DNA of 7,417 nt from Eubacterium sp. (GTDB taxonomy: Bacteria > Bacillota > Clostridia > Lachnospirales > CAG-274): NCBI GenBank assembly GCA_020859645.1, contig JAJBVU010000327.1:1-7417 (forward strand), given 5' to 3'. The translations under genes were made by a program, and so were the position numbers. Below, piece by piece: positions 6,295 through 7,417 of the stretch; positions within the stretch are counted from its first letter, which is position 1, and each line of letters begins with the position of its first letter. Below the pieces are notes generated by a model. The model saw only the letters and a list, made by a program, of their open reading frames with translations, ran no database searches and was not told the origin of the DNA.

Positions 6295-7417
6295 ATGTTT
6301 GAACAAAAAAGGCTTAAAAACGGCATAAGAACAATTGTTGAAGAAATGCCCCATATGAACAGCATAGCTATGGCGGTTTTTGTGGGGATAGGCTCAAGAT
6401 ATGAAAATGAAGTGACAAACGGAGCGGCTCATTTTATTGAGCATATGCTTTTTAAGGGAACCTACAGGCGAACCGCCGAACAGACAGCCTGTGAAATGGA
6501 CGAACTGGGAGGTCAGCTTAACGCCTACACCACAAAGGAATATACCTGTTTTTATTTCAAGGTGCTTTCGGAGCATTTCGAAAAGGCTCTTGACATACTT
6601 TCGGATATGCTTTTGAACTCTAAGTTTGACAGCGACGACATAAAAAGGGAGAGGACTGTTATTGATGAAGAAATTTCAGTTTATGAGGATAACCCGGAGG
6701 ATGTTGTTTTTGACAGGCTTCAATATGAGGTGTGGAACAAAAAGGGCTTGGGACTTGAAATTTTAGGCACTCATGACACAATTGCCGCTTTTGACAGAGA
6801 TTTTTTGACGGACTATAAAGAGAAAAACTACCGAACGGACAATATGGTTATTTCCGTTGCAGGAAAGTTTGACAGGGATAAGCTTTATGACAGTCTCGAA
6901 AGGGCATTTTTGCCCTTAAAGCCAAATGAACACCGTCTTGAAGCAGAACCGGGTATATATACTCCCAAAAGAGTAGCAGTGAAAAGAGATATAGAACAGC
7001 TTCATTTGTGCCTTGCCTTTCCTGCACCGGCTGTAGTGGACAGCAACTATCCTCTGTCGGTTTTGAACACTGCCGCAGGCGGAGGAATGTCAAGCAGACT
7101 TTTCCAAAAAATAAGGGAGGAAAAGGGGCTTTGCTACTCCGTTTATTCAACCTGTTCTCTTTATTCAGACGCAAGTATGTTTATGATTTACTGCGGTCTT
7201 AACCCCAAAAATACTGAGGAAGCTGTTAAGCTTTGTAAAGAGGAGCTTTTAAAGCTTAAGGAAGAGGAAATGCCCCGGGCGGAGCTTGAAAGAATAAAAA
7301 ATCAAATTAAAAGCGGATTTTTGTTAAGCGACGAAGCCACATCAAGCCGCTGTTCAAGATACGGCAGAAACATTCTTTTAAGGGGAAGCTGCCGAAACGT
7401 TGAACAGGTTCTTTCGG
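6295..7417 (+). CDS. M16-family zinc metallopeptidase, 3' end cut by the window
   Basis: The frame is open from ATG 6295 to the last base, giving 374 residues; bacterial single-module M16 peptidases are usually about 410-430, so most of the gene is present. The inverted zinc motif HFIEH is at H46/E49/H50 in the family context AAHFIEHMLFKGT. The third zinc ligand is E126 in VIDEEI, 80 residues after H46 as in mitochondrial processing peptidase beta. The C-terminal half keeps GGGMSSRLFQKIREEKGLCYSVYS, with R274 and Y281 that close over the substrate in this family. It is most like the YmxG/MlpA-type proteases of Bacillota. No signal peptide is seen, so it is probably cytoplasmic. The ribosome binding site AAAGGA (6277-6282) is 12 nt from the ATG, longer than optimal. 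The ATG lies 25 nt after the preceding terminator, so expression probably needs readthrough or a promoter upstream of the hairpin. Confidence 0.93.
   Translation, partial: MFEQKRLKNGIRTIVEEMPHMNSIAMAVFVGIGSRYENEVTNGAAHFIEHMLFKGTYRRTAEQTACEMDELGGQLNAYTTKEYTCFYFKVLSEHFEKALDILSDMLLNSKFDSDDIKRERTVIDEEISVYEDNPEDVVFDRLQYEVWNKKGLGLEILGTHDTIAAFDRDFLTDYKEKNYRTDNMVISVAGKFDRDKLYDSLERAFLPLKPNEHRLEAEPGIYTPKRVAVKRDIEQLHLCLAFPAPAVVDSNYPLSVLNTAAGGGMSSRLFQKIREEKGLCYSVYSTCSLYSDASMFMIYCGLNPKNTEEAVKLCKEELLKLKEEEMPRAELERIKNQIKSGFLLSDEATSSRCSRYGRNILLRGSCRNVEQVLS

Noticed and set aside
6848..7202. Minus- and plus-strand frames inside the M16 gene
   Set aside because: They are other-frame readings of a well-supported peptidase gene without start signals of their own.
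1..7417. A new defence, toxin-antitoxin or biosynthetic system
   Set aside because: No nuclease, helicase, toxin, reverse transcriptase or biosynthetic core gene is present; every gene belongs to a recognisable common family.

Overview
The window looks like chromosomal DNA of an anaerobic, probably gut-dwelling member of the Clostridia (Bacillota). The evidence is A/T-rich intergenic DNA with short intrinsic terminators, strong AAGGAGG-type ribosome binding sites, a TTG start, a secreted carbohydrate-active protein ending in a type I dockerin, and a stand-alone GltD-type flavoprotein. All five genes are on the + strand. I cannot name a genus from this sequence.

Layout. Bases 1-192 hold no gene. 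They carry three TGTAAA copies, two of them inside an 11-bp direct repeat, then an extended -10 promoter and a leader ending in a strong ribosome binding site. Bases 193-2826 encode an 877-residue secreted protein with a signal peptide, a transglutaminase-like domain with an intact Cys-His-Asp triad, a GH105 (unsaturated glucuronyl/galacturonyl hydrolase) domain and a dockerin. A terminator follows at once. Bases 2897-3571 encode a TraX-family membrane protein. The 154-bp gap after it holds an inverted repeat and a near-consensus sigma-A promoter. That promoter drives a two-gene unit: a CobD/HisC-type PLP enzyme (3726-4817) and a GltD-like FAD/NADPH/Fe-S protein (4852-6198). The unit is closed by a second terminator. 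Bases 6295-7417 hold most of a zinc M16 peptidase gene that runs off the right edge.

How the genes may work together. The dockerin protein is built to act outside the cell on pectin-type glycans, probably anchored to a cohesin partner that is not in this window. The aminotransferase-like and GltD-like genes share a promoter and terminator, which suggests a cytoplasmic amino-acid or glutamate-linked role; the exact substrate cannot be read from sequence. The TraX and M16 genes each start exactly 25 nt after a terminator, too close for a separate promoter in between, so each probably depends on readthrough or on a promoter upstream of the hairpin.

I found no CRISPR array, tRNA, rRNA, intact mobile element or defence system. 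The most unusual element is the transglutaminase-GH105-dockerin fusion. The rest is ordinary housekeeping or accessory metabolism.
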